Source of the DNA: Carettochelys insculpta
Lineage: Eukaryota; Chordata; Testudines; Carettochelyidae
Direction: 5' to 3'
DNA length: 64,000 bases
NCBI RefSeq assembly: GCF_033958435.1
Contig: NC_134137.1
Span: 62,822,001 to 62,886,000 of the forward strand
Position numbers and translations under genes: made by a program. This document shows positions 1 to 10,429 of this stretch, piece after piece. Every line of letters begins with the position of its first letter. The first letter of the stretch is position 1. Under the pieces are notes generated by a model that did no database searches, was not told the DNA's origin, and saw only the letters and a program-made list of their open reading frames with translations.

Positions 1-755
1 GAGACAATAGTCCAGGCACCCTTTGCCAGAGAAATGATGAAAAGGTAATTAAATGAGCCAGATAAGCATCTAACCATTTCTGTTGCAACTACACACACTC
101 ACTGTGTGCAAATAAGACAGGGAAAAGTTTCATATTCAATTCAACAATAAGCTATGAGGTCTTACCATATTCTGAATTTTGTAAAACTCAGGCCCAGGAA
201 AGGCCTGTTAGGCCCTGAAAGGAAAAGGTTTAAAGTATTCTAAAATTCACATATCTTGTTGTGTGAGAGAATCAAAGCCCCTCTATCATCTTGAGGTCGT
301 TTTCCTGATGAAAAAGAGACAGAACAGAAATATCATGTGACCAAAAAAACTCATCAACACAGTCCAAATTTCCAATAGAGTATCAGATAGGGGAAGAAAG
401 CTGATAGTTCGGTCCATGAGCAGGGGAAAGGCACTCGACATAGTTAAATGTAAATAACAAATACACTGAAAGAAACGGTGAGCTCTTTGTGAGTATCCCA
501 CAAACAAAGCAACCCACCCTCCCCACACCAGCAAATTTGTCAACTGAATTGTTGCCTGTTACTGATTCACAGCTCAAATACCCACCAGAGTCATTTACAA
601 CTTCACAAGAACAGCAGAGAGGGCATAAAACTCATCATGAACCTTCTAATCCAAAAGCAGACTCCCAAAATTAGGCCCAAAAGAAAAATCTCCATGAGCT
701 GTTATCTTAACATGGAGCAGTTCTGATCCTGACCAGTAGAGGGAGGTGGAAATAC
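1..755. other. No gene or recognised repeat
   Basis: AT-rich sequence with several short open frames on both strands, none with a recognisable domain or codon pattern. I see no RNA gene or clear transposon end. It ends at the left target duplication of the Penelope-like insertion. Confidence 0.6.
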
Positions 756-1039
756 ACTTATCCCACTTCGTAACAGAGAGGGACACTTGCTAGTTTATAC
801 ACTATCAAAACAAAAAGCAGTCAAGTAGCACTTTAAACACTAGCAAAATAGTTTATTAGGTGAGCTTTCGTGGGACAGACCCACTTCTTCAGACCATAGC
901 CACACCAGAACAGACTCAATATTTAAGGCACAGAGAACCAAAAATAGTAATCAAGCTTGTCAAATCAGAAAAAAATTATCAAAGTGAGCAAATCAGAGAG
1001 TAGAGGGGCAGAAGGGGGCAGGGGGAATCAAGAATTAGA

Positions 1040-1546
1040 TTAAGCCAAGTATGCAAAAGAACACCTATAATGGCCCAGAAAATTCCCATCCCGGTTCAAA
1101 CCACGTGTTAATGTGTCGAATTTGAATATAAAAGAGAGTTCAGCAGCCTCTCTTTCAAGACTGTTGTGAAAATTCCTCTTCAGTAAGACACAGACTTTTA
1201 AGGCATTAACAGAATGGCCCACTCCATTAAAATGCTGGCTGACTGGTTTGTGGATCAGGAGTGGTTTTATGTCTGTTTTGTGCTCATTAACTCTTTGTCT
1301 AAGAGAGTTTGAAATCTGTCCAATATACACAGCATCTGGGCATTGTTGGCACATGATGGCATATATAATGTTAGCTGAGGAGCATGAGAACGTGCCCATG
1401 ATTCTGTGAATAACCTGGTTAGATCCAGTGATGGTACCTCCAGAACAGATATGTGGACAAAGCTGGCAGCAAGCTTTGTTGCAAGGAAAAGTTCCAGGAC
1501 TGGTGTTCCTGTGGTATAGACTGTGCTTGTGGGTGAGAATCCACAT
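1040..1546 (-). pseudogene. PLE GIY-YIG endonuclease domain
   Basis: The frame includes a Cys-rich stretch (CNKACCQLC, CPHIC), then 'IIYAIMCQQCPDAVYIGQ' with the YIG half of the GIY-YIG signature, followed by 'LRQRVNEHK'. This is the endonuclease that makes the nick for target-primed insertion in PLEs. The frame ends in 'CSFAYLA' and a stop at 1,040. Upstream the reading frame shifts relative to the RT part. The same C-terminus is encoded on the plus strand at 3,128-3,418. Confidence 0.85.
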
Positions 1547-1770
1547 AAAGGTGGGAGGTTGTCTGTAGGGGAGAACAGGCCTGTCACGTAGGGCCTTCTG
1601 GAGTGTGGCAGCCTGCTTAAGGATAGGTTGTAGGTCTTTAATAATGTGTTGCAGTGGTTTGAGTTGGGGGCTGTAAGTAATGACCAGTGGTGTTCTGTTC
1701 TTGGCTTTTTTGGGCCTATCTTGGAGTAGCTGGTCTCTGGGTATTCGTCTGGCACTGTAGATTTGTTTTT

Positions 1771-2382
1771 TTATTTCTCCTGGTGGGCAAGGATGGTGTT
1801 GTCAGGAACTTTTCCAATGTTTTGTAATTTCCTCAGGAAGTCGGTGGTATCTTGGAGATAGCTGGGAGTGTTGGTGGCATAGGGTTTGAGGAGAGAGTCC
1901 ATATAACTGGATAGTCCAGTGGTAAGGGTGCCAATACCCGAAATGATAGGGTGTCCGGGGTTCCCAGGTTTGTGGATTTTGGGAAGTAAATAGAATAATC
2001 CAGGCTTAGGCTCAGATGGTGTGTCTGACTGAATAAGGTCCCAAATAGCAGCAGGGAGTTCCTTAAGTAGTTGTCGTAATTTCTTTTGGAATTCCAAAGT
2101 GCAATCAGAGGAGAGAGGTCTGTAAAATGTGATGTTGGAGAGTTGTCTGGCTGCCTCCTGTTCATAGTCTGACTTATTCAAGATGACAACAGCACCCCCT
2201 TTGTCAGCTGGTTTGATTATAATGTCTGGGTTATTTTTGAGACTCTGGACAGCATAGAGTTCAGCATAGTTCAGATTGTGTCTCATCTGGCATTGTTTGC
2301 GTATAATGTCAGTCTGAGCACGGTTGCGGAAGCACTGTACATAGAAATCCAGACTTCCACTACAACCGTTGGGGGAGTCCAC
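1771..2382 (-). pseudogene. PLE reverse transcriptase, N-terminal part only
   Basis: The frame carries PLE-type RT fingers motifs: 'KPADKGGAVVILNK' near residues 57-70, then 'LPKIHKPG' and 'ISGIGTLT' near residues 133-155. It stops soon after 'VPDNTILA'. The palm motifs that should follow, including the catalytic Asp pair, are absent, and the sequence passes at about 1,770 into the linker before the endonuclease. The copy is therefore internally deleted and cannot encode a working RT. Confidence 0.8.
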
Positions 2383-2450
2383 ATAGAATTCTTCTTCTTT
2401 TGGTGTTGGTAGGGAAGGTTGAGAGAGTCAGACTGTTGTTCATAGGTGTG

Positions 2451-3062
2451 TTAGGAGAATTCCTTTCGATGGAAGTGGCGAAAGTAGGCTTCAAGGTCAC
2501 CACAGAATTGTATTAAGTTCGTGAAAGAGGTAGGGCGGAAGGAAAGACCCCGAGATAAGAGAGACTCTTCTGCTGGGCTGAGTTGGTAGCTGGAAAGGTT
2601 AACAATATTGTTAGTTGAGCTGTCGTTATTGTAGTTGTAGTATACTGAGGTATGAAGTGATTTAGAAAATTTATTCTCTTTTCTTTTTTGTAGGAAGTGG
2701 AAGTGTGTTTTATAAATTTCTTGTCTAGTACAAGTAAAGCTTCGTTCTGTGGGGTCTTGTGTGGAGGCCTGATTGTTGATGAGAATTTCTAGTTCAGAGA
2801 GTTCATTTTTAATCATCTTTTGTTTATTGTAAAAGATTTTGTTCAGGTGGTTCCTCAGTTTCTTAGAGCGCATGTTGCATAGATGCTCGCTGTAGTCGGT
2901 GTAGTATGTTGATTGTAATGGGCTTTTTACTGTCAGTCCCTTGGGTACAATGCCCATTTTCTTGCATTTGGAGAGAAAGAAGATGTCTGTCTTGATCTGG
3001 GCAAGTTTTTTCATGTAGTTGATGGATCTCCATTCCAAACAGCTAAATGTAGTGCCTTGCAT
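2451..3062 (-). pseudogene. PLE N-terminal region
   Basis: A 203-codon lysine- and asparagine-rich frame upstream of the RT frame of the same PLE. It holds no catalytic motif. Its place 5' of the RT and its charged helical composition suit the N-terminal region of PLE polyproteins. It ends in a stop at 2,451 and is out of register with the RT frame, so the polyprotein is broken here. The assignment rests mostly on position. Confidence 0.65.
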
Positions 3063-3127
3063 ATTGAATAGTAACAGAGAGAAAAACGTGCGAGTCTATA
3101 TACAATCAAAACAAATGCCCAGATGCT

Positions 3128-3418
3128 TTGTATTTTGGACAGACTTCAAACTCTCTTAGACAAAGAGCTAATGGGCACAAAACAGACATAAAAACACTCC
3201 TGATCCACAAACCGGTCAGCCAGCATTTTAATGGAGTGGGCCATTCTGTTAATGACTTAAAAGTTTGCACCTTACTGAAAAGGAATTTTCACAACAGTCT
3301 TGCAAGAGAGGCTACTGAACTCTCTTTTATATTCAAATTTGACACATTAACATGTGGTTTGAACCGGGATGGGAATTTTCTGGGTCATTATAGGTGTTCT
3401 TTTGCATACTTGGCTTAA
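3128..3418 (+). pseudogene. Inverted partial PLE endonuclease
   Basis: A 96-residue plus-strand frame starting within the GIY-YIG domain ('YFGQTSNSLRQRANGHK') and ending in the same 'CSFAYLA' C-terminus as the minus-strand copy at 1,040. The 5' part is cut at about 3,113. A 3' UTR with the typical 'acgaaagctcac...ctttaaagtgctac' end runs to 3,691. It cannot act alone. Confidence 0.85.
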
Positions 3419-3699
3419 TCTAATTCTTGATTCCCTCCTGCCCCCTTCTGCCCCTCTGCTCTCTGATTTGCTCACCTTAATCATTTTTTTCTGATTTGTC
3501 AACCTTGATTACTGTTTTTGGTTCTCTGTGCCTTAAATATTGAGTCTGTTCTGGTCTAGCTATGGTCTGAAGAAGAGGGTCTGTCCCACGAAAGCTCACC
3601 ACCTAATAAATTATTTTGCTAGTCTTTAAAGTGCTACTTGACTGCATTTTTGTTTTGATAGTATATAGACTAGCACAGCTTTCTCTCTGTTACTTATCT

Positions 3700-4545
3700 T
3701 AGTTCACTCTATGAGTGAACTCCCCCTGCTAATACCAGTATAATTCCCTCCCCCGGCTCCAACCTGCCCTAGTCTGACCCCTTCCCTGCCAGCCCCTTAG
3801 CCCCTACCTACGGCAGCCTGAACCCTCCACCTCTGCTGGCCCACAGCAGCCTGACCCGCTCCTGCCCCCTGCCGGCCCCACAATGCCTACCGTTGGCAGC
3901 CTGACGCCTGTCCCTCTCCAGCCCCGCAGCAGCCTGACCCCACCCCCCGTGGCAGCCTGGCCCCGCTACCCCCCTGCTGGCCCCATGGCAGCCTGACCCC
4001 CACCCTCTGCCAGCCCTGCGGCAGCCTGATCCCCTCCCCAGCTGGTGGCCCCACAGACTGGCCCCATGGCAGTCTGACCCCTGTGCCAGTCCCATGGCCG
4101 CAACCTGGCAGTCTAAACACGCCCCCCACCCTTGCAGACTGGTCCCACGGCAGCCTGACCCCCGCCTCTCCTCCCTGCCAGCCCAGTAGACCCAACCCGC
4201 TGCAGCCTGACACCCTTCACTCCTACCCTCCAGACCACACACCCAACCTTCAGCAGCCTGAACCTCGCACCCACCCCCATGGACCCAACCGGCCACCAGA
4301 TTTTAACCCTCCCTCCCATTCATGGCCATAAACTGCCCCCAGCCTTTAACCTCCCTCACCCCACCAGCCCAAGGCTCACTTACCTTCCAAAAGCAGCGCC
4401 ACCTGCTGCCACTCCTTGGTGAGCTCTAGAACCAATCAGAGACTTTTACGTGTATTCTAATGAGAATTTAGTGTCCCTCTTATGAGTTTTACCTATGAGC
4501 ACAAAGTTGGGAACCAATTGTGCTCATAGAGCGAGGGATGAGTGT
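3700..4545 (-). repeat. G-rich minisatellite-bearing interspersed element
   Basis: The core is built from variants of 'ggggtcaggctgc' (seen as gcagcctgacccc on the plus strand), repeated irregularly. The edges recur at 29,510-30,500 on the opposite strand: a shared 20-mer (29,530-29,549 versus reverse complement of 4,294-4,313) and a shared 14-mer (30,474-30,487 versus 3,707-3,720). It is therefore one interspersed family, not random GC-rich sequence. The long frames inside (up to 162 codons) follow from the repeat having few stops and are not genes. Family name unknown to me. Confidence 0.7.
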
Positions 4546-5092
4546 ATATCGTACACACTTACCTGTCATAGACAAGGGAGCACTCTTCCAGGAATTTCTG
4601 TTCACCTCACTTTCTGTACCTGCATGGATCCAAGCCAACAATTGCACAGCTGGAAAAGAGAAGCTGGTGTAGTTGGCTACTCCAGTGCTGGCAAGAGATG
4701 TGAGGGAACCAGGCCAGGGAAAGAGAATGGATGGCAGGGATGAAGAATGGAGGACATCAAGGGGATCAGACTAGGGCAGCTGGGGCTCAAAAGCAGACAG
4801 GTGGCAAAGAAGAAAAAGGGCAGAATGGGGGGAATACTGATCCAGGCTCTTCTAACACCGCCTGTAGGTAGTCTGTCGTGTCCAACGGTGATGTCTTGAG
4901 TTTGCACAGGCTCATCAGTTGTGGACTCACATGTGGCTGAGGGGACCAAGCTTTGAACAGCACGGGCGTTCACAGTGGGGGACAAGGGAATTGTCCTGGC
5001 TCTGTTGGTGTGGCTGCTGCTGTTGCTTTCTTCCTCTCATGAGCATCAATGAGGCGTACACGTCACTGCTGTTCAAAGGTGTCATACACGTG
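4546..5092. other. No gene or recognised repeat
   Basis: Mixed-composition sequence with only short frames and no recognisable transposon ends. Confidence 0.5.
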
Positions 5093-5580
5093 TCATACGA
5101 GAGCACACCAGCCTGTTCGGTCTTTTGCATGCTGCTCTAGCTGCTCTGGTTTTAAACCAGCATGAGCAATGTTGGCCTTCATGCAGTCTTTATACCTCTT
5201 GCAAGGCCTACCTTGATGCCTTTTGCCCTGGGGGAGTTCACCGTAGAGGAGTTGCTTAGGGATTCTTGAGTCCTCCATTTGTATGATGTGCCCTGTCCAG
5301 CGAAGCTGGGCTTTCAGAATTATGACTTCGATGCTTGTGGTTCCTGCTCAGTCCAGGACTTCCAGGTTCCTAACTCTGTCCTGCCATCGAATGTGCAGTA
5401 TTGACCTCAGGGTGCACGTGTGCAAGTGCTCCAGCAGTTTTATATGTTTTCTGTACAAGGTCCAGGTTTCACAGCCATACAGCAGACTGGTCAGGACTAA
5501 CACCTCCAGGCAGGAATTAAAGCACGGGGAGGTCTCCATGGCTGCAGCTCTCCATGGCTTTAGGCATTTCTGCATGGTTC
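5093..5580 (-). pseudogene. Non-LTR LINE C-terminal fragment
   Basis: Two minus-strand frames in succession (5,575-5,348 and 5,278-5,093) give 'TSLLYGCETWTLYRKH', 'CTLRSILHIRWQDRV', then '[19 protein letters not shown]'. These are the post-RT C-terminal motifs shared with the LINE at 17,425-18,089. A short gap and frame change separates them. The RT domain itself is missing, so this is a dead fragment. Clade not assigned. Confidence 0.75.
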
Positions 5581-5699
5581 TTTCAATTTTTCCTCATAAG
5601 TCAACCCCCACCCCCAGTCTCTTACTTATTTTTGCTGTTCTCTGCATTTCCTCATTTGTATGCACTCGTCTGTTAGTAAAGTGCGAGACCTGAACCAGC

Positions 5700-6930
5700 A
5701 TGCTAGGTATAGTGTTGTGAGCCCTTGGTCTGTGACGTGATGCCTCTGTATGAACAGCTCAAAAAACCAAAATCACATTCACTGTGACAGCACCTTGCAA
5801 ACGCCTGTCTAAATCACTTGTCCACTGTCGGCCCACCTCTGTCTTCAGCGATGTTCATGCCTCCCAATTTAGTATCATCCTTTAATTTAATTAACACGCT
5901 GCTTATTCACTCTTCCAGATCAGAAACACTGATTAAAAAAACTGGACTTCACAACGCTCTGCACGGCATCCGGCTAGACACCTTGCCCTAATGTGATACA
6001 GTGTCATGTTTTATTACCTCTTGTTTATTGTCCTTTCCACAAGTTTTCGGTCCACCTGACAGTACTCATTCTCATTTCAATTGTAATTGGTTCCCAGTAC
6101 GATTTTCAGAGACATGTGATACGAAATAACTTCTCTCAAATCAAAGCAAATTAAATCTGCTGAATTCCCTTTTCCCAGGAACTGCCAAATCCTGCAAACA
6201 ATATACAGTACTGTTATTAATGCAGTGGCTCAATGCTCTTGTACTTCAGATGACAGCTTGCCGTGGGAGCCACCAGCATTCCCAGCTCAGAGCAGCTAGT
6301 GCTCTTAAAGCCCTAATTCCCAAGCCTGAGAAGATTAGTTTTCACTTAAAAAGAAAAAATGTCTGTTTCTAGTCCCCGACCCCACCCCTCCCAGCTTGCC
6401 CTCAGTACGAAAGAGCTAGAAAACATGTCCTCAGGGCAACTGGAGGTCTCAAAATCCAGAAGGCAAGAGTCCAAAATATATTAATATATTATTTCTTTAA
6501 ATCAATCAGGATTTTCGAATGGTTGGCAATTCTGGTACCATGACTCCAAACCAAACAGCGTCAGCGCTTCCACAGCCAAGCCCCACTACAGACTCTAGAC
6601 GACTAGGTTCCAGTGATCCCCAGAGGGCTAAAGTGAAAGGCTACATTCGCAGGGCTGGCGGGTAAGGGAAGGCTACAGATACGCTAGGTGCCAGAGTTCA
6701 TGGAGTTATATTTCAAATTAAAACTCAGCAGTTCCTAGCTGCGCCCCTCAGCGTGATGTTCATCTGTACCAAGGTTTGACTGGCTCCTGAACTTGTTTAC
6801 ACGTATGACTAGATGTGTTCTTCATAAGATCCTTCAATGCTCTGTCAGGCATGGCTGAGGATCCTTTAAGGAAGGTTTTTTATACACAGTGCCACCTGGT
6901 GGGAGAAGTGAATAATACAGCTGAACCGGC
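5700..6930. other. No gene seen
   Basis: AT-moderate sequence without domains or clear repeat ends. A short AT palindrome (tattaatatatta) lies near 6,478-6,490. Confidence 0.5.
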
Positions 6931-6939
6931 CATTCCAAT

Positions 6940-7770
6940 AGGCCGGCCCAGTAGAGGGCAGGCCCACCAATGGGAGCTGGCGAAAGGGGCAGCTGCCCCA
7001 GGACCTGGAAATGGAAATGGGTTTGAGGCTCCGGGCCCCCGTCACCACTACTGCATCAGTGGCACTGCCCAGAGTCCCAGCCCTTTAAATCATCGCTGGA
7101 GCCCTGTGCGGCGCACTCCAGGCAGAGCTGCAGGCTGCCTCGGGGAGGCGCAGTGCATTCTGGGCGACACAGAAGGCTACCTGAGGGGGCGGCAAGCTCA
7201 AGTCGCACCCGAAAGCCATGAGCCTTCTGGTCACATGGAGTCAGCCTCCTTCTCCCCACCTTGCTCAGGGGCTCAGCGAGTCTGTTGGGCCCAACAGTAG
7301 AGGGTCAGGGCTCCTTGTAACCAGGGCCCTTACAAGCAAGGAGGTCACTTGCAGGTTCCCTGACCAGACTCAATCTGTGGTATGTCTTGTTGTGGCTTCC
7401 CTGTATTGTGGTCCTGCTGCTCCTGTACCTCCCACAATGAGAGCTAGTCACAACTTGTCCTCTTGCTGCGGGGTGTGTCTGTGTGTGTGTGTAAATGAGG
7501 CAATTGTCCCAGGGCCCAACGATTCAAAAGGGCCTAGGGCTCATGGCAACGAGCAAAGCCCTGGCCCATATAAATCATCAGTGGAGCCCTGTGTGGCATG
7601 CTACGGGCAGCCCTGAGCACTGCCTGGAGGAGGTATAGCACACTCTGGGCAGCTCTGAGGCAGCCTGAAGGAGACTAGCCCAAGCCCCACCCCTTCTGCC
7701 TGAGGCCACACCCCTTCTGGGGGCACAGAGCTGCCCCCCACACCTTGCCTAAGAGCCCAGTGAGGCTGTC
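6940..7770. repeat. Unclassified dispersed GC-rich repeat, two diverged copies
   Basis: Two segments (about 6,950-7,260 and 7,505-7,765) share the order 'gccccagg..., ...tttaaatcatc..tggagccctgtg, ...gcagctctgaggcagcc' and are diverged copies of one unit. A third copy lies at about 35,520-35,790. The 161-codon frame at 6,815-7,300 overlaps the first copy and has no recognisable domain. Confidence 0.5.
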
Positions 7771-8738
7771 GGCCACACTGCTTAATGTTGCAGTCTTTGT
7801 CTTTATCGTGTCACTAGAAAGATACGGTAAAACTACAGACCACATCGTGTTAGAGGTGGCTGCTCTTTGCTGCCTATAAAGGTTTCGTCAGAATTGAAAA
7901 GTGGATCTTGGTTAAGTTAACATAAGGGGTATTAATCCCCTGGCAATGCCAAGTACTTCCTGTGTCTCTAGAATACGCAGATCAGAGAAACAGAGATATG
8001 GAAAAAACCCATTTTCTTATGTTTGCTTCCATATATTTCAATTTCCAGTAGCCATAATGACCTCTGCCCAAGGCATGCATGTGCTGGGGAATTTATGAAC
8101 AACTGGGGTTAGTGGACCTTGGCTTTACTTGAGGTCATCAGCTCTGCAGCTGGTCATTTATCTCTATGAAATGACCTGTGTTGCTACCATTACTGCTAAA
8201 ATAAATGATGGGTAACTGTGATTTATAAAGCTACCATTACAATATACCAAGTGGTTCAGGACCAGTAACTTTATAATAAAGTAATGAAGTCAAGTCTGAG
8301 ATATAATTATGGGTTTGTTCCAAATTTGCCTATATTTTTCTGTTAAGAAATGTATAGCTCCAGCTTTGGTGGTGAAGACATTAGAGCAAGCCTCAAAAAA
8401 GCATGCAGTGTGTTTCAGGGACAAAGATAAGGAGAAAAGAGAAACTAAAAAAATACAATATGTATTTATCTTTGACACTGCAGATTAAATAATATAATCA
8501 AATCTGTAATATGTGAGATATAATTGATACCAATGGAATAAGTTGCACTGGGGATTGGGAGAAGAAAAGCAGGATCTCTTTTACATGATACTCATCTCTA
8601 TTGAAAGGAAAAATAAGATATCATATTAAATTAAATGGCTTTTTCACTAAAAGTGCCATCTCCCATGGCAAGTAAACTGTTCTGTGTGTTCTTAAGTGTT
8701 ATTTCAAATGAACATCCACCAAGGTGATGTTTACAACA
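7771..8738. other. No gene seen
   Basis: AT-rich sequence with no recognised coding region, RNA gene or transposon end. Confidence 0.5.
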
Positions 8739-8973
8739 CCATAGACGTGTCTACACATGCACGCTACTTCGAAGTAGCGGCACTAACTTCGAAATAGCGC
8801 CCGTCACGGCTACACGTGTTGGGTGCTATTTCGATGTTAACATCGACGTTAGGCGGCGAGACATCGAAGCCGCTAACCCCATGAGGGGATGGGAATAGCA
8901 CCCTACTTCGATGTTAAATGTCGAAGTAGGGACCGTGTAGTCGTTGCGCGTCCCGCAACTTCGAAATAGCGGG

Positions 8974-8978
8974 GTCCG
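8974..8978 (+). repeat. Retroviral target-site duplication, left
   Basis: The pentamer gtccg directly precedes the 5' LTR and is repeated directly after the 3' LTR at 14,866-14,870. The unoccupied paralogue near 58,225 has the corresponding sequence once (ggggtctgcc). Confidence 0.9.
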
Positions 8979-9423
8979 TGTAGCCAGACAGAGTCTCCCC
9001 CTTACAAGCCAGCTTGCTCTTTGCCCCCCCCCACTGAGGAGCACACAGGGCACGGAAATGGCTGCTAACAGCACAGTCTTTGATGCCCTCATTGAGGCCC
9101 AAATATGCTGGCTTATCGTGACCCTGAGAAGCAGAAAGTACAGCTAAAAGGCTAACAGGCCAGACTGTCAACATAAAAAAGGGGGGTGAACCCTCAAGAA
9201 ATCACCCCAGCTGGCATTGATCAATATGATGCACACACAATCACCCAGAAGGGGACGTGCCCCGCCCGCACAAAAGAATGTCCTGTACTCCTAAATTGTT
9301 TATCTCTTGTCTTACAAGTGCAAACTAAGTAGAAATGCCCTTGTAACAAACTGAAGTCACAAAAACAAACCAGTATAATCTGGCACCATAAATAAAAAAA
9401 AGAATACATAACCCAAAAGGGGG

Positions 9424-9432
9424 TATAAAAAA
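9424..9432 (+). promoter_or_regulatory. LTR TATA-like box
   Basis: 'tataaaaaa' stands about 400 bp upstream of the AATAAA signal in the LTR and is the best core-promoter candidate. The same box is in the 3' LTR near 14,162. Confidence 0.6.
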
Positions 9433-9824
9433 TGGGTCCAGCAGAACTCTAACTTTAAGTGCATTCAACCAACTACCTGCTGGTCGGGTCAGGTAATTGC
9501 CTCCCGAGGTCCACTACTGGGGACGCCCAACCTCGTATTCGTCTTTCCGCGGAATTGAGTGACCGATCCAGCTTGGCTACGCTGGTATCGAGAGACGCAG
9601 AGAGGGTAAAATACACCCATGCTAGGTCTCTGACTTTTTTTTGTGCACAGCTAAAGAATTAGAGCTCTGTAACTAAATGTCATTGTGCCAAGATATCATT
9701 GTGTTAAATGATAACAGATATCTTTGTATTGAATTGTAACGTAACTTGTCAACACCTGTACTTTGCTAGCATATAAAAAGTAAACAATAGCCTTTTGTAA
9801 CCGCACGCTTATAACTGTAGCTTA

Positions 9825-9830
9825 AATAAA
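9825..9830 (+). promoter_or_regulatory. LTR polyadenylation signal
   Basis: Perfect AATAAA in 'gcttaaataaacttg', placed before the LTR's U5 part. The equivalent site in the 3' LTR lies near 14,563 and would be the one used for the viral transcript. Confidence 0.75.
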
Positions 9831-10131
9831 CTTGTAACTAGTTAAGCTCTGAGCCTAAATATTTTGTTAACCCTTTTGTCACTGCAACACAGCCGGCACA
9901 ACAAAAGAACTTTAACCATTTGGTTACAACAGCCTGGCCGTAGGTAAGAGTGCTAGGAGCTGCCTGCTCTAACAGTAAAAAACTGGGTTGCTTAGGACCC
10001 AGGGGAGTCCGTCAGCCTGTCTTGGCTGCTTGCAGCGACGAGCTCTCTGCTCTTGTAGTTTTAAACTTGGATGATAACAAGGGCATAGTTGGTACCTCAC
10101 CGCACATTACCTGGCCGCCGGCTAACAGAAT

Positions 10132-10150
10132 TGGCGTAGTCGGCAGGATT
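10132..10150 (+). promoter_or_regulatory. Primer-binding site, tRNA-Ser
   Basis: tggcgtagtcggcaggatt begins four bases after the 5' LTR. It is the exact complement of the last 19 bases of vertebrate tRNA-Ser (acceptor end ...GACTACG plus CCA), taken from known tRNA-Ser sequence. This sets the class of reverse-transcription primer. Confidence 0.85.
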
Positions 10151-10170
10151 GTGACACAGGCTGTACCACA

Positions 10171-10425
10171 GTGACAAAAGTGAAACCAGTCATGATAAAC
10201 AACATGGATTTCCCCAACATAGAGAAGGAATTCACCCAGGAAGGATGGTGTGACCCTAAGTGGGACGAGGAAATGTTGGAAAAGTACTGGGGACAATCAG
10301 AAAAATCACGGTTGCAGCTCTGTAAGCAGAAAACTGCTTGTAAACTAAAAGAGAAAAAGGAATATTGGAGTAGTTTTGTATCTGGCTGTGAGATACAGCT
10401 CCTTGGACAAAAGCCCAGATTATAA
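10171..10425 (+). pseudogene. Retroviral gag N-terminal remnant
   Basis: The first frame after the primer-binding site: 85 residues, charged, with no zinc knuckle or capsid homology region visible. Its position suggests the start of gag. It stops at 10,425 and the rest of gag is not recognisable downstream, consistent with a large deletion. Assigned by position only. Confidence 0.5.
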
Positions 10426-10429
10426 GACC

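Larger units (their letters stand above)
770..3691 (-). mobile_element. Penelope-like retroelement with inverted partial copy
   Basis: A minus-strand Penelope-like element (PLE; reverse transcriptase plus GIY-YIG endonuclease) occupies 770-3,068. A short minus-oriented piece of the same 3' terminus follows at about 3,069-3,112 (it repeats the motif gtaacagagag seen at 770). Then a plus-oriented 3' fragment at 3,113-3,691 ends in the inverted motif ctctctgtt. The flanks 756-769 and 3,692-3,705 agree at 11 of 14 positions, as expected for one old target-site duplication around the whole inverted structure. Known PLEs often carry a partial neighbouring copy in direct or inverted orientation, and this fits. 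Confidence 0.85.
8979..10127 (+). repeat. 5' LTR of the provirus
   Basis: Runs from 'tgtagccagaca' to 'ggctaaca'. It has a TATA-like box at 9,424-9,432 and an AATAAA signal at 9,825-9,830, so U3 lies upstream of about 9,450 and R ends shortly after 9,845. It differs from the 3' LTR at 9133, 9248, 9256, 9402, 9444, 9656, 9662, 9907, 9948, 10070 and 10073. The small frames in it recur identically at the 3' LTR and are not genes. Confidence 0.95.

Noticed and set aside
3808..4296. 162-codon minus-strand frame
   Set aside because: Same repeat family as 29,516-30,510; the open frame comes from the repeat lacking stops.
6815..7300. 161-codon frame starting MFFIRSFNALSG
   Set aside because: Overlaps a dispersed repeat, no domain, and the related copies do not keep the frame.
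9459..9662. 67-codon frame present twice (also 14,197-14,400)
   Set aside because: Lies inside the LTRs and is identical because the LTRs are; no domain.
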